NCBI GenBank assembly: GCA_937870675.1
Contig: CALMZN010000020.1
Coordinates: forward strand, 1-39,675
From: an uncultured bacterium
GTDB lineage: Bacteria; Patescibacteriota; Patescibacteriia; UBA1558; GWA2-36-10
DNA length: 39,675 nucleotides
Direction: 5' to 3'
A program made the translations under genes and the position numbers. The notes beneath the pieces are model-generated. The model made no database searches. It saw only the letters and a list, made by a program, of their open reading frames with translations, and was not told where the DNA came from. The stretch's first letter is position 1, and each line of letters opens with the position of its first letter. Shown piece after piece: positions 1 through 7,309 of this stretch.

Positions 1-207
1 ATTGCATTCAACACGCTCGAAGCAAAAATAGGATTTGACAGCAGTACTTACCCACAACTCTTGTCTATCGAGCCCCACTTTATTATGATGTATATAGCCC
101 AAAGAGTTGCTCAACTAGCCGCCACTATGGGCTATTTCATGAATATCGAAATCCGCCAAGACGGCCATCACAGCTGGCTTTTCATTACCACAACGCGGAA
201 TGATTGA
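1..207 (+). CDS. hypothetical protein, 3' part only
   Basis: An open frame runs from the first base of the window to a TGA at 205-207, giving the last 68 residues of a protein whose start lies outside. The C-terminus contains a short run rich in His and Trp (DGHHSWLFITTT). I do not recognise a family. It is followed 24 bases later by a strong intrinsic terminator, and faces trmD tail to tail. The base usage is less AT-rich than the neighbouring conserved genes and resembles the other solitary orphan genes at 12.1, 14.8, 19.5 and 23.2 kb. Being truncated, no function can be given. Confidence 0.6.
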   Translation: MAFNTLEAKIGFDSSTYPQLLSIEPHFIMMYIAQRVAQLAATMGYFMNIEIRQDGHHSWLFITTTRND

Positions 208-231
208 CGGGCTGGCCTGACACACCACAAA

Positions 232-260
232 AGGGAGCGACCCGCGTCGCTCCCTTTTTT
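232..260 (+). terminator. intrinsic terminator of the 5' partial gene
   Basis: Perfect 9-bp stem AGGGAGCGA / TCGCTCCCT with loop CCCGCG, followed by TTTTTT on the plus strand. The reverse strand also has a short T run, so it may stop trmD transcription too. Confidence 0.85.
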
Positions 261-263
261 CAT

Positions 264-977
264 TTATCTAAACTTTGTTTGTTTCTCTCGCCACTCTTTG
301 ATCAATTTATGATTACCGGACAGCAAAACTTTCGGCACTTTCAAATTCATAAATTTATCTGGCCTTGTATATTGTGGATATTCAACATTAAATTTTTTTG
401 CCTTCTTATCATAAACTCCAAAAGATTCGTCAGCCACTGATTCCTCTTTGCCCACCACACCTTTGACTAGACGAGAGACACTATCTACCACGCAGGCCAC
501 AGCCAGCTCGCCACCAGTCAGCACAAAATTGCCTAAAGAAATTTTTTCATCTATAAATTTATCAATGCGGGCATCAATGGCTTCATAGTGCCCAGCAATC
601 AAAATCAGACGATCATATTTAGCTAATTGCTTTACTTTATTTTGATCCAAAGTCGCGCCGCGGGGCGTCAATAAAATCACCCGCGTTTTCTTATTCTTTA
701 CTTTACCGCCCAAAGGGCGACCGCCCTTTGGGCGGTTTTTTAATTTTGGATAAATTTTTTTCAAAGTTTTATAAACCGGTTCTATTTTTATAACCATACC
801 AGGGCCCCCGCCATAAGGAGTATCATCAACTGTTTTTCTTTTATTAGTGGCAGCTTGACGGATGTCATGCGTGCTGATATCAATCAATTTTTTATCGCGC
901 GCTCTTTTCAAAATTGAAGAGTCAAAATAGCTGTCTAAAATATTTGGGAAAATTGTCAGGATGTCAAATTTTTTCAT
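264..977 (-). CDS. trmD: tRNA (guanine-N1)-methyltransferase TrmD
   Basis: TrmD methylates G37 of tRNAs reading codons that begin with C, using SAM bound in a trefoil knot. At 237 aa the length is normal. The N-terminus has the family's start (FDILTIFPNILDSYF), then DDTPYGGGPGMV around 51-62. LLTPRGATLDQ, a GHYEAIDARID motif and SLGNFVLTGGELA form the knot and SAM site. Residues 82-91 (RPKGGRPLGG) are encoded entirely by a 30-bp palindromic repeat, inserted in frame before the LLTPRG strand; I know of no such insert in the family. In many bacteria the order is rpsP-khpA-rimM-trmD. Here rimM is not seen and a sugar epimerase lies 4 nt upstream, apparently in the same transcript. Confidence 0.93.
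   Translation of the reverse strand: MKKFDILTIFPNILDSYFDSSILKRARDKKLIDISTHDIRQAATNKRKTVDDTPYGGGPGMVIKIEPVYKTLKKIYPKLKNRPKGGRPLGGKVKNKKTRVILLTPRGATLDQNKVKQLAKYDRLILIAGHYEAIDARIDKFIDEKISLGNFVLTGGELAVACVVDSVSRLVKGVVGKEESVADESFGVYDKKAKKFNVEYPQYTRPDKFMNLKVPKVLLSGNHKLIKEWREKQTKFR
706..735. repeat. 30-bp perfect palindromic repeat, copy 1 (inside trmD)
   Basis: Arms CCGCCCAAAGGGC and GCCCTTTGGGCGG (13 bp, perfect) separated by GACC. It is identical over all 30 bases to the copy at 17909-17938, and a decayed relative lies at 23047-23074. Within trmD it is read as R-P-K-G-G-R-P-L-G-G. Confidence 0.9.
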
Positions 978-981
978 AAAA

Positions 982-1887
982 TTATTTTAAACCCATTTCT
1001 TTTTTATAGCCCTCTAGCCATTCTGGTAAATTGATTTGTGGCTCCCAGCCCAATAATTTTTTGGCCTTACTATTGTCAGCCAAACTTTCTTTGGGTTCCA
1101 AGCGAGCCGGAATATTTACACTTGGTCCGCCAATCATCTTGGCCAGCTCGTTGATACTATAGCTGTGTCCTCGACCCAAGTTTATGACCTCACCCTGACC
1201 CACAGTAGCACTTTCCATGGCTAGCATATTCCCGCGGACAATATCAGCGACATTGGTATAGTCGCGACGATTTTCACCATCACCAACTATGGTCATTGGC
1301 TCATTTTTTAATCTCTGCGACACAAAAATTCCCATGACCAGACAATAGGCGCCTTCCAGGGCTTGTCTTTTGCCATAGACATTAAAATAACGCAAACAAA
1401 CAGTTGGCAGATTATAGACCTGAGTGAACAAACGACAATACAATTCGCCAACATATTTTTGTAAACCATAGGGACTCAAAGGACGAGCCGGCATATCTTC
1501 CACTAAAGGCATTTTGTCTTGGTCACCATAGGCCGAAGATGAAGCGCTGTAAATTACTTTTTTTACTTTAGCATCCCGAGCGGCCACTAAAACATTGAGT
1601 GTGCAAGTCAGATTCATTTCATTGGAAAATATCGGATCCTGGATAGATGGCTGGACTCTGGGAAAAGCCGCCAGATGAAAAACATAATCAATGCCCTGAA
1701 AAATTGGTTTAATGTCTTCAAATCTTGACAAATCCAACAAATGAAACTTGGCTTGGGGGTTGATATTTTCTTTTTTGCCAGTAGAAAGATTATCAATCAC
1801 CACTACTTCGTGCCCCTTGGCTACCAAAGCGTCAACTAGATTTGACCCGATAAAACCAGCTCCGCCAGTCACTAAACATTTGGACAT
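982..1887 (-). CDS. NAD-dependent nucleotide-sugar epimerase/dehydratase
   Basis: Extended short-chain dehydrogenase of the UDP-glucose/UDP-GlcNAc 4-epimerase type, acting in surface-polysaccharide sugar supply. The chosen start (MSKCLVTGGAGFIGSNL) puts the NAD-binding GxxGxxG at residues 8-14. An upstream in-frame ATG at 1938 would add 17 residues that do not fit the family. Visible motifs are VVIDNLSTG (end of beta2, binding the NAD ribose), LDLSRFEDI, FHLAAFPRV, the catalytic Ser in YSASSSAYGD, and the catalytic Tyr/Lys in SPYGLQKY. Length (301 aa) is normal. It is followed after 4 nt by trmD, so the two are probably co-transcribed. Substrate (glucose versus N-acetylglucosamine or a uronate form) cannot be decided from sequence alone. 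Confidence 0.88.
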   Translation of the reverse strand: MSKCLVTGGAGFIGSNLVDALVAKGHEVVVIDNLSTGKKENINPQAKFHLLDLSRFEDIKPIFQGIDYVFHLAAFPRVQPSIQDPIFSNEMNLTCTLNVLVAARDAKVKKVIYSASSSAYGDQDKMPLVEDMPARPLSPYGLQKYVGELYCRLFTQVYNLPTVCLRYFNVYGKRQALEGAYCLVMGIFVSQRLKNEPMTIVGDGENRRDYTNVADIVRGNMLAMESATVGQGEVINLGRGHSYSINELAKMIGGPSVNIPARLEPKESLADNSKAKKLLGWEPQINLPEWLEGYKKEMGLK

Positions 1888-1961
1888 AATATTTTTCTTA
1901 ATATTATTAAAGATACTATAAATTTGGGAAAATACCAAACAGCCTTTGTTTTCACCAAACG

Positions 1962-1985
1962 AAAAACCTCCAAACGGAGGTTTTT
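1962..1985 (-). terminator. intrinsic terminator after rpsP-khpA
   Basis: Perfect 10-bp stem AAAAACCTCC / GGAGGTTTTT with a 4-nt loop. It is symmetrical, so it can work on either strand. It lies downstream of khpA on the minus strand and separates the ribosomal operon from the epimerase-trmD unit. Confidence 0.8.
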
Positions 1986-2003
1986 CTAATTTTTATGTAC
2001 AAA

Positions 2004-2321
2004 TTATAATTTCAAGTCGTCGACTTCTTCGTGTTTTGTTTCCACACGTGGCATTGGCGTAGCCATTGGTCTACCTTCTTTTTCTGGTTCGTAGACTTTC
2101 AAGTTCACGTAAGAATTATTTTTGTTGCCCATGATGCGCAACAAAGTTCTCAATGACCTGGCGGTCTGACCTTGCTTGCCGATAATCTTACCCATCTCAG
2201 CTGGGTTGACCTTTAGGGTCAAAAGTACACCTCTCTCGTCGATGGTCCTTTCGACAACTACGTCTTCCGGCTTCTCAACTAGAGCTTTTACAATCATCTC
2301 CAAAAATTCTTTGTCATTCAT
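2004..2321 (-). CDS. khpA: KH-domain RNA-binding protein KhpA
   Basis: Small single-KH-domain protein of the YlqC/KhpA family, which binds RNA and in Gram-positive bacteria partners KhpB. The KH signature GKIIGKQGQTARSLR (GxxG loop) is at about residues 44-58, preceded by the strand LLTLKVNPAEMG. At 105 aa it is longer than the usual 75-80. The extra residues are a low-complexity, charged C-terminal tail (about 80-105). It lies downstream of rpsP, the family's conserved position in many bacteria, and shares its promoter. The gap to rpsP is 96 nt. Confidence 0.88.
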   Translation of the reverse strand: MNDKEFLEMIVKALVEKPEDVVVERTIDERGVLLTLKVNPAEMGKIIGKQGQTARSLRTLLRIMGNKNNSYVNLKVYEPEKEGRPMATPMPRVETKHEEVDDLKL

Positions 2322-2417
2322 ATTTTTTCTTTAATAACTTCTTAGCATTATTCTTACAAAGGTCAAGAATAACTTAAAGCATTATAATATAATTTTAAAA
2401 AACGGTCAAACCAACCC

Positions 2418-2780
2418 TTAAACGGCCTCTTCAACAACTTCTTCTTTTTTTTCTTCGTGCTTAACGGCAGTTTCCACTGGTTTATTCTTGGCGGCAATTT
2501 TTTCACGACGAGCATTGGACAAGCTCACGGCCTTGGCTTTTTTACCAGTGATTACTCCCTCCTTGATCAACAAATTATGTAAAGATGCTGAAACTACGGC
2601 ACCTTTAGACAACCAATACTTGATGCGCTCAACCTTAAGTACTGCCACTTTAGTGTGGGGGTTGTAGTTACCAACAATTTCTAGGTGGTCACCATACATA
2701 TCACGTTTCTTTTCAGAAACAACTATTCTGTAGGCAACTTGCTTTTTACGACCGACTCTAGCCATTCTTATCGCTAACAT
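2418..2780 (-). CDS. rpsP: 30S ribosomal protein S16
   Basis: S16 binds 16S rRNA early in 30S assembly. The N-terminus MLAIRMARVGRKKQVAYRIV matches the family (I-R-x-x-R-x-G-x-K-K), followed by the Y-x-P-like NPHTKVAVLKVERIKYWLSKGA segment. The first 85 residues are the S16 core. The remaining 35 are a lysine/glutamate-rich extension, which makes the protein longer (120 aa) than typical S16. Start 2780 is chosen because the family needs the LAIR strand. A consensus promoter lies 36-64 bases upstream, leaving a short leader with little room for a Shine-Dalgarno. Confidence 0.95.
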   Translation of the reverse strand: MLAIRMARVGRKKQVAYRIVVSEKKRDMYGDHLEIVGNYNPHTKVAVLKVERIKYWLSKGAVVSASLHNLLIKEGVITGKKAKAVSLSNARREKIAAKNKPVETAVKHEEKKEEVVEEAV

Positions 2781-2815
2781 CCTTTTTTAGAAATTAATTA
2801 TTAAAAGGTGCCAAA

Positions 2816-2844
2816 ATATTACTATATTTGATAAAGTTTGTCAA
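2816..2844 (-). promoter_or_regulatory. sigma70 promoter of rpsP-khpA
   Basis: On the minus strand TTGACA (2844-2839), 17-nt spacer, TAATAT (2821-2816). The expected transcript starts near 2809, giving a leader of about 28 nt. Confidence 0.75.
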
Positions 2845-2866
2845 TGTTGCCACCCACCCAAACTCC

Positions 2867-2895
2867 TGGACTAATCTTTTAGCTTTTTGTATAAT
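2867..2895 (+). promoter_or_regulatory. sigma70 promoter of the UDP-sugar dehydrogenase
   Basis: TGGACT (2867-2872), 17-nt spacer, TATAAT (2890-2895). The transcript would begin about 15 bases before the chosen start codon at 2918. It is divergent to the rpsP promoter. Confidence 0.6.
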
Positions 2896-2917
2896 ATCCA
2901 ACAGCAAAAACAACTTT

Positions 2918-3781
2918 ATGATAAAAAAAGAAAAAATTGGATTTATTGGGCAAGGTTTTATCGGCAAAAGCTATGCTGATGATTATGAAGCGCGCGGTTA
3001 TGAAGTCATTCGCTATGATCGCAGACAATTCCCGCAAAACAAAGATTTGATTGCCACTTGTGATTTTGTTTTTATTGCCGTACCCACTCCCACCACGCCA
3101 AAAGGTTTCGATGATAGCGTTGTGCAAGAAGTTTTGAAATTAGTCGGCTCTGGGAAAATTGCCATCATCAAGTCCACTATCAAAGTCGGCACCTGCAAAA
3201 AAATGAAAGATTTGTACCCAGATATTGTAATCATGCATAGTCCTGAATTTTTGACAGAAAAAACTGCTCTGGAAGATGCCCAACATCCTGACAGGAATAT
3301 TGTTGGCATCACTGACATAAATAATCAGGAACTAAAAAATAAAGCCAAAGGCGTGATTGATTCCCTGCCAAAAGCTCCCTTTGAATTGATTTGCTCGGCC
3401 GAGCACGCGGAGATGATCAAGTATGCCAACAACTGCTGGTTTTATTTCAAGGTTGTTTTTATGAACACGCTTTATGACTTGGAACAAAAACACGGCTTAA
3501 ATCATGAAATAATAAAAAATGCCTTGGCTCATGATCCGCGCATCGGATCCACCCATCTTGATGTTGTGCATTCCGGACGCGTCGATGTTGTGGGCCAAAA
3601 CGGCCGAGGCGCTGGCGGACATTGTTTTATCAAAGATTTTGAAACTTATATTAGCATGCTCAAAGAAGCCGGACTTTATGATCAGCAAAGGGCTTGCGAA
3701 GCTATCCGCGATATTAATTTGCAATATTTAAAAAACACCGGCAAGGACTTGGATCTCTTAAGGGGTGTCTACGGAGAATAA
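2918..3781 (+). CDS. UDP-glucose/GDP-mannose dehydrogenase family protein, short form
   Basis: Family of NAD-dependent enzymes that oxidise nucleotide-sugar C6-OH to a carboxylate. The start at 2918 is preferred to 2828 because it begins just before the Rossmann motif IGFIGQGFIGKSYADDY and lies downstream of the promoter. Further signatures are FIAVPTPTTP, IKSTIKVGT, HSPEFLTEKTAL, the central-domain helix KYANNCWFYFKVVFMN, and the catalytic cysteine in GRGAGGHCFIKDFETY (about residues 228-243). At 287 aa it has the NAD-binding and central domains but essentially lacks the C-terminal UDP-binding domain of the usual 400+ aa enzymes. It may act on a different substrate or as a reduced enzyme. 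It converges with the SMC-like gene. Confidence 0.82.
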   Translation: MIKKEKIGFIGQGFIGKSYADDYEARGYEVIRYDRRQFPQNKDLIATCDFVFIAVPTPTTPKGFDDSVVQEVLKLVGSGKIAIIKSTIKVGTCKKMKDLYPDIVIMHSPEFLTEKTALEDAQHPDRNIVGITDINNQELKNKAKGVIDSLPKAPFELICSAEHAEMIKYANNCWFYFKVVFMNTLYDLEQKHGLNHEIIKNALAHDPRIGSTHLDVVHSGRVDVVGQNGRGAGGHCFIKDFETYISMLKEAGLYDQQRACEAIRDINLQYLKNTGKDLDLLRGVYGE

Positions 3782-3789
3782 ACAAACCA

Positions 3790-3819
3790 ACCTCGAAGGT
3801 TGAGAACAACCTTCGAGGT
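3790..3819. terminator. hairpin between convergent genes
   Basis: Perfect 13-bp stem ACCTCGAAGGTTG / CAACCTTCGAGGT with loop AGAA, placed between the ends of the dehydrogenase and the SMC-like gene. The plus side has a T-rich run 12 bases later; the minus side reads TGGTTTGTTT. It probably terminates both. Confidence 0.65.
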
Positions 3820-3834
3820 CTAACTCAATATTTT

Positions 3835-6399
3835 TTATTTAGCGGCTATTTCATCGGCCTGATCAAAGCTCATGGAAAGCAGTTTTGAAACACCATCATC
3901 GCCCATGGTCACACCATAAATAATTTTGGCATGATGCATAGTAGCTCGATTGTGCGTGATAGCAATAAATTGAGTTTTATTGGAAATTTCTTGCAGTATC
4001 TGACTAAAACGAATTGAATTGGCCTCGTCCAAAGCAGCATCAACTTCATCCAAAAACACAAACGGCGAAGGATTGTTGGCAATGATAGCACAAATCAAAG
4101 CAATAGAGGTCAATGCTTTTTCTCCGCCAGACAGCATATTGATACTCGACAATCTTTTGCCTGGAGGCGTGGCCTTGATCTCGATACCGTATTGTTTTTG
4201 AGTTTTCTTTTCTTGTGGCTCCTCATCAATACTCTCGGCTTCCTCACCATTGCTGATAATATTCTCTTTAATATCCAAAATTAATTCAGCTTTTCCACCA
4301 GCAAACAACTTTTTGAAATAAGAATCAAATAATTTATTGATATTGCGAAAGGCCTGATCAAATTGTTTGGATATTGACTCATCTAGATCTTTGATTATTT
4401 TTTCTAAGTGCGTTATGGCTTCATTCAGATCATCACTTTGTGTTTTCAAAAATTGATAGCGTTCATTGATTTGCTTGTATTCTTCCACAATACTAGGATC
4501 AATGCCACCAATTATTTGTAATTGATTTTTTAAACTGGCGATTTGAACTCGGCTGGCCTCAATATCAACCTGACCCACTTTCTTGGCTTTAAAATCGGCC
4601 ATTTCTTCGCCAATTTCTCGATTCAAATCCTCTTGCTTGGTCTCCAGACGAGCCAAAATAACTTTAATTTCATTTAACTTACCATTTTTAACATTAAATT
4701 CCTGCTGTATTTCACGAAAATCTTTTTGGGACTGCACTAAGCTACTTTTCTTTTTTTCCTCTTGCTCATTGAAGGCGCGCACTTCTTTTTCAATGCTGGC
4801 AATTTTTTTATTCTGCGAATCAATTTTGGCTAGCAGAATTTCTAGCTGATCTTTCAAGCCCTTGTTGTCTTGCTTATTTTCAGCCAGATTTTTACGCTCA
4901 TTTTCTAGCTTTATCAACTCTTGTTTGTCTTTGTTTAACTGTTGATTGATTAAAACAATTTCTTGATCGGCCATGGCCAATCTGGTCTTGGCTTCATTGA
5001 CTTCAGCCACTATATTATCCTTGGTCAGTAGTAATTGGTTGAATTTTCCCGTCCAATCTTGATTGGTGTTTTTGGCTGATCGAGAAAAATAATTTTTTAC
5101 TTCCCACAAACTGGCCGTTATTTGCTGACACAATTTTTTCAATGAATCCAATTTGTCTAGAGCATCGATGTTTTCCAAAGCCCTTTCAAAATCTTGCTGT
5201 TTATCCAATAACGCCGTCACTTTGTGACTTATTTTTTCAGCTGACCATTCGTTGTTGTTGTTCTTGACCTCATCTTCTAATTTTTTAAAATCAGCCAAAA
5301 TAATTTTTTGTTTTTTTTCCAAATCCAAAACCTGCTCTTGAGTTTGTTTTTGGTGGTGCCGTTTCTCCTCTAGGTGCAAATTTTGCAAGTTTACCTCATT
5401 GGCCAATATGTCTAGTCTTTTTTTCAGCCAGACTATATCCACTTGACCAGTAGAAATCAATTGCACATCCATCCGCCCCTCAATAATGGCTTTTTCTTTG
5501 AGCGAACTATTTAGCTCATCTTGCGCTTGGCTCAGGCGATTTTGTAGATGATCAAAATTATCTTGGCGACTGCGTCCTTTTTCTTCTTTTTCCAAACTAG
5601 TTTGTAAGTCAACCAATTTTTGATTCAAATTTGAAACTTCTTTGACTGATTGCTGATACTGACCTTTATAACTAGACAATTCGCTATTCAACTGATTGCT
5701 TAAAAAACTATAATAATCAGTTTGTAAATTATTCAAATCACGAATCAATTGTTCTCTTTTTTCCAACCTTTTTACTTGCCGAGTCAAGCTACGCAAGTGT
5801 GGTTCCAATTCATTCAAAATCTGACTGGTCTGACTTAGATTATTTTTGGCGCCTTCCAGTTTGTTAATGGACTGATCTTTTTTTATCTGAAATTGACGGA
5901 CGCCAGTAGCTTCATCAAAAAATTCTTTGCGCTCAGCTGATGATGCGGTCAGGATGGAATCAATCATGCCTTGGCCAATAACGCTATAGGTCTTCTGACC
6001 AAAATTGGCCTTGGCCAAAAGTAATTGCACATCCATCAGACGCACTCGGCTGTTGTTGATCAAATACTCGCTCTCACCATTGCGATCAATTTTACGAGTA
6101 ATAATAATTTGCTCAAAATCTATGTCCGCCAGATGATCCTGATTGTTAAGATACAAGCTAACTTGCGCAAAACCCAGACGCCCCTTTTTATCAGAGCCAG
6201 CAAAAATTACATCTTCTGATTTTTTGCCACGCAAAGTTTTGGAACTTTGCTCACCCAAGACCCAACGGACAGCATCGGCAATATTTGATTTACCAGAGCC
6301 ATTGGGCCCGACTATAGCCGTCAATTCCCGATTAAAAAAAAGCTCTGTGCTGTTGGCAAAAGATTTGAAACCCTGAATTTCTAGTTTTTCCAAATACAT
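3835..6399 (-). CDS. smc: SMC-like chromosome-segregation ATPase, short form
   Basis: SMC proteins are ABC-type ATPases that organise chromosomes. Walker A (GPNGSGKS) is at residues 31-38, followed by DAVRWVLGEQSSKTLRGKKSEDVIFAG, the typical SMC head. The C-terminal head has the signature LSGGEKALTSIAL at about 756 and Walker B FVFLDEVDAALDEAN. Between them lies glutamine/lysine-rich coiled coil. Length is 854 aa, against roughly 1,150-1,200 for canonical SMC. I see no glycine-rich globular hinge: the middle (about 380-440) is helical and polar. A short hairpin (6415-6434) lies just before the start codon. No scpA/scpB neighbour is present. It could be a reduced SMC or an SMC-related branch. 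Confidence 0.85.
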   Translation of the reverse strand: MYLEKLEIQGFKSFANSTELFFNRELTAIVGPNGSGKSNIADAVRWVLGEQSSKTLRGKKSEDVIFAGSDKKGRLGFAQVSLYLNNQDHLADIDFEQIIITRKIDRNGESEYLINNSRVRLMDVQLLLAKANFGQKTYSVIGQGMIDSILTASSAERKEFFDEATGVRQFQIKKDQSINKLEGAKNNLSQTSQILNELEPHLRSLTRQVKRLEKREQLIRDLNNLQTDYYSFLSNQLNSELSSYKGQYQQSVKEVSNLNQKLVDLQTSLEKEEKGRSRQDNFDHLQNRLSQAQDELNSSLKEKAIIEGRMDVQLISTGQVDIVWLKKRLDILANEVNLQNLHLEEKRHHQKQTQEQVLDLEKKQKIILADFKKLEDEVKNNNNEWSAEKISHKVTALLDKQQDFERALENIDALDKLDSLKKLCQQITASLWEVKNYFSRSAKNTNQDWTGKFNQLLLTKDNIVAEVNEAKTRLAMADQEIVLINQQLNKDKQELIKLENERKNLAENKQDNKGLKDQLEILLAKIDSQNKKIASIEKEVRAFNEQEEKKKSSLVQSQKDFREIQQEFNVKNGKLNEIKVILARLETKQEDLNREIGEEMADFKAKKVGQVDIEASRVQIASLKNQLQIIGGIDPSIVEEYKQINERYQFLKTQSDDLNEAITHLEKIIKDLDESISKQFDQAFRNINKLFDSYFKKLFAGGKAELILDIKENIISNGEEAESIDEEPQEKKTQKQYGIEIKATPPGKRLSSINMLSGGEKALTSIALICAIIANNPSPFVFLDEVDAALDEANSIRFSQILQEISNKTQFIAITHNRATMHHAKIIYGVTMGDDGVSKLLSMSFDQADEIAAK

Positions 6400-6414
6400 G
6401 AAATATCTTCTCTT

Positions 6415-6434
6415 CTTCGCGCAATAGCGCGAAG
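6415..6434 (-). promoter_or_regulatory. leader hairpin before the SMC-like gene
   Basis: CTTCGCGC, 4-nt loop, GCGCGAAG: a perfect 8-bp stem ending 15 bases upstream of the start codon. It has no T run, so it is not a terminator. It could stabilise the mRNA or affect translation. A second weaker palindrome (ATCCCCC / GGGGGAT type) lies at about 6453-6489. Confidence 0.45.
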
Positions 6435-6550
6435 TTTATAAATTATTAATTTCATCCCCCGAATCGGCCAGCTGACGGAAAAGGGGGATAAATAAAAAAA
6501 TAACAACTGTTAGCGTTATTATTTTAACATAATTTATGCTTTTGATAAAT

Positions 6551-6761
6551 ATAAAACCCCCGTCGACAAGCTGTTGCGTCTTGTGATGAGACGGGGGCAA
6601 AGAATGAACGGGCGCCACAGCCATGAGTGGTCGCTGACCCTATCATGGGCCAGAGCTCCAGACACAGAGTCCGCGGACTACATCTGGAGAAAGCTCGCGT
6701 CAATGTCAACGAGTTCCGCTCGTTAGCTCTGTGGCGCCCGAAACCCAAACAAACAATAGTG
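6551..6761 (-). ncRNA. candidate structured small RNA 1 (about 210 nt)
   Basis: An autonomous minus-strand unit with no credible reading frame. A near-consensus promoter (6796-6768) predicts a start near 6761. A 12-bp perfect closing stem pairs 6740-6729 with 6620-6609 (core GGCGCC). Within it are three hairpins, read here in plus coordinates: 6708-6724 (AACGAG/CTCGTT), 6653-6696 (GAGCT...AGCTC enclosing TCCAGA/TCTGGA and AGTCC/GGACT), and 6621-6648 (CCATGA/TCATGG enclosing GGTC/GACC). This makes a cloverleaf-like four-way junction. A terminator follows: CCCCCGTC/GACGGGGG at 6557-6597, then TTTTAT on the minus strand. It does not match tmRNA, RNase P RNA, SRP RNA or 6S RNA as I know them. Confidence 0.6.
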
Positions 6762-6767
6762 GTGTCG

Positions 6768-6796
6768 ATATTAGCAAATAGTTGAGAAAATGTCAA
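6768..6796 (-). promoter_or_regulatory. promoter of small RNA 1
   Basis: Minus strand TTGACA (6796-6791), 17-nt spacer, TAATAT (6773-6768). Confidence 0.75.
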
Positions 6797-6822
6797 TATA
6801 GCCAAATTAACAAATGATTTAA

Positions 6823-7082
6823 CAAAAAAATTAACCCTCCCGCAGCCGTAGCTTTGGGAGGGTTGAGGGGGTGGGTCGTCGCATCAATCGAAGAGGCATC
6901 GCTGTGGGTTTAGCAGTTTCAAACACTGCCAGAACATCTTGCCTCTACGGGAGCAACCACGACTTTGGGTTTGGACGCCACTGGGTTCCAAGACATCGAT
7001 CTCGATCTAGACCATGTGGCCACAGCGATGAAGGCCTTTCCTCTTTGCTCGCGACGACCCCACAAAAGTGGCATGAGCGAAC
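6823..7082 (-). ncRNA. candidate structured small RNA 2 (about 260 nt)
   Basis: Second autonomous minus-strand unit, just upstream of RNA 1. A perfect-consensus promoter (7117-7089) predicts a start near 7082. A rod of three helices is closed by 10 perfect base pairs (7060-7051 with 6882-6873), then 6 pairs (7045-7040 with 6896-6891), then 10 perfect pairs (7029-7020 with 6907-6898). The apical part holds smaller hairpins such as GCAGT/ACTGC. It ends in a 9-bp intrinsic terminator (6864-6833, AACCCTCCC/GGGAGGGTT) followed by a minus-strand T run at 6832-6824. There is no convincing ORF on the transcribed strand. I do not recognise the RNA. A GAGGAAAG stretch recalls RNase P region I, but the rest of that RNA is absent. 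Confidence 0.6.
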
Positions 7083-7088
7083 ACAATA

Positions 7089-7117
7089 ATTATATTATGC
7101 CTTAATTTTTTTGTCAA
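7089..7117 (-). promoter_or_regulatory. promoter of small RNA 2 (perfect consensus)
   Basis: Minus strand TTGACA (7117-7112), 17-nt spacer, TATAAT (7094-7089): both hexamers match the sigma70 consensus exactly. Confidence 0.85.
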
Positions 7118-7277
7118 AATAAAGATACCCACCGCCTATTAAATATTTATATTATTCATTGTCTATACTGACGATTCAACACCACATCTCGCCCCGCTAA
7201 GCTTTTGTTTTAGCAAAACTTTTGCGGGGTCAAAATAAAGACATCCACCACATACTATGTATTTGTATTATTTGTTA
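7113..7277. repeat. imperfect direct repeat flanking a hairpin
   Basis: About 49 bases starting GTCAAAATAAAGA recur at 7113-7161 and 7229-7277, with roughly three quarters of positions identical. Copy 1 includes the -35 box of small RNA 2 and the sequence upstream of it. Between the copies lies an imperfect hairpin (CCCCGC...GCGGGG, about 7194-7229). This could be a duplicated upstream promoter region left by duplication or insertion of a unit. Confidence 0.6.
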
Positions 7278-7281
7278 CTCA

Positions 7282-7309
7282 AAACAAAAAAGGGATTTAC
7301 CATCCCTTT
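7282..7309 (-). terminator. intrinsic terminator overlapping the end of rnc
   Basis: Stem AAAGGGAT/ATCCCTTT (arms 7289-7296 and 7302-7309) then a minus-strand TTTTTTG run. The stem includes the last codons and stop of rnc. Confidence 0.75.

Noticed and set aside
6524..6805. 93-codon minus-strand frame over small RNA 1
   Set aside because: Its start is upstream of the predicted promoter, and the sequence is explained by paired stems. The many Cys/Arg residues reflect GC-rich helices.
7030..7045. GAGGAAAG-type motif suggesting RNase P RNA
   Set aside because: Only this short stretch matches region I; the other universally conserved RNase P segments and the expected length are absent.
6871..7089. 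72-codon plus-strand frame over small RNA 2
   Set aside because: No plus-strand promoter or Shine-Dalgarno. The region reads as a structured RNA on the other strand.
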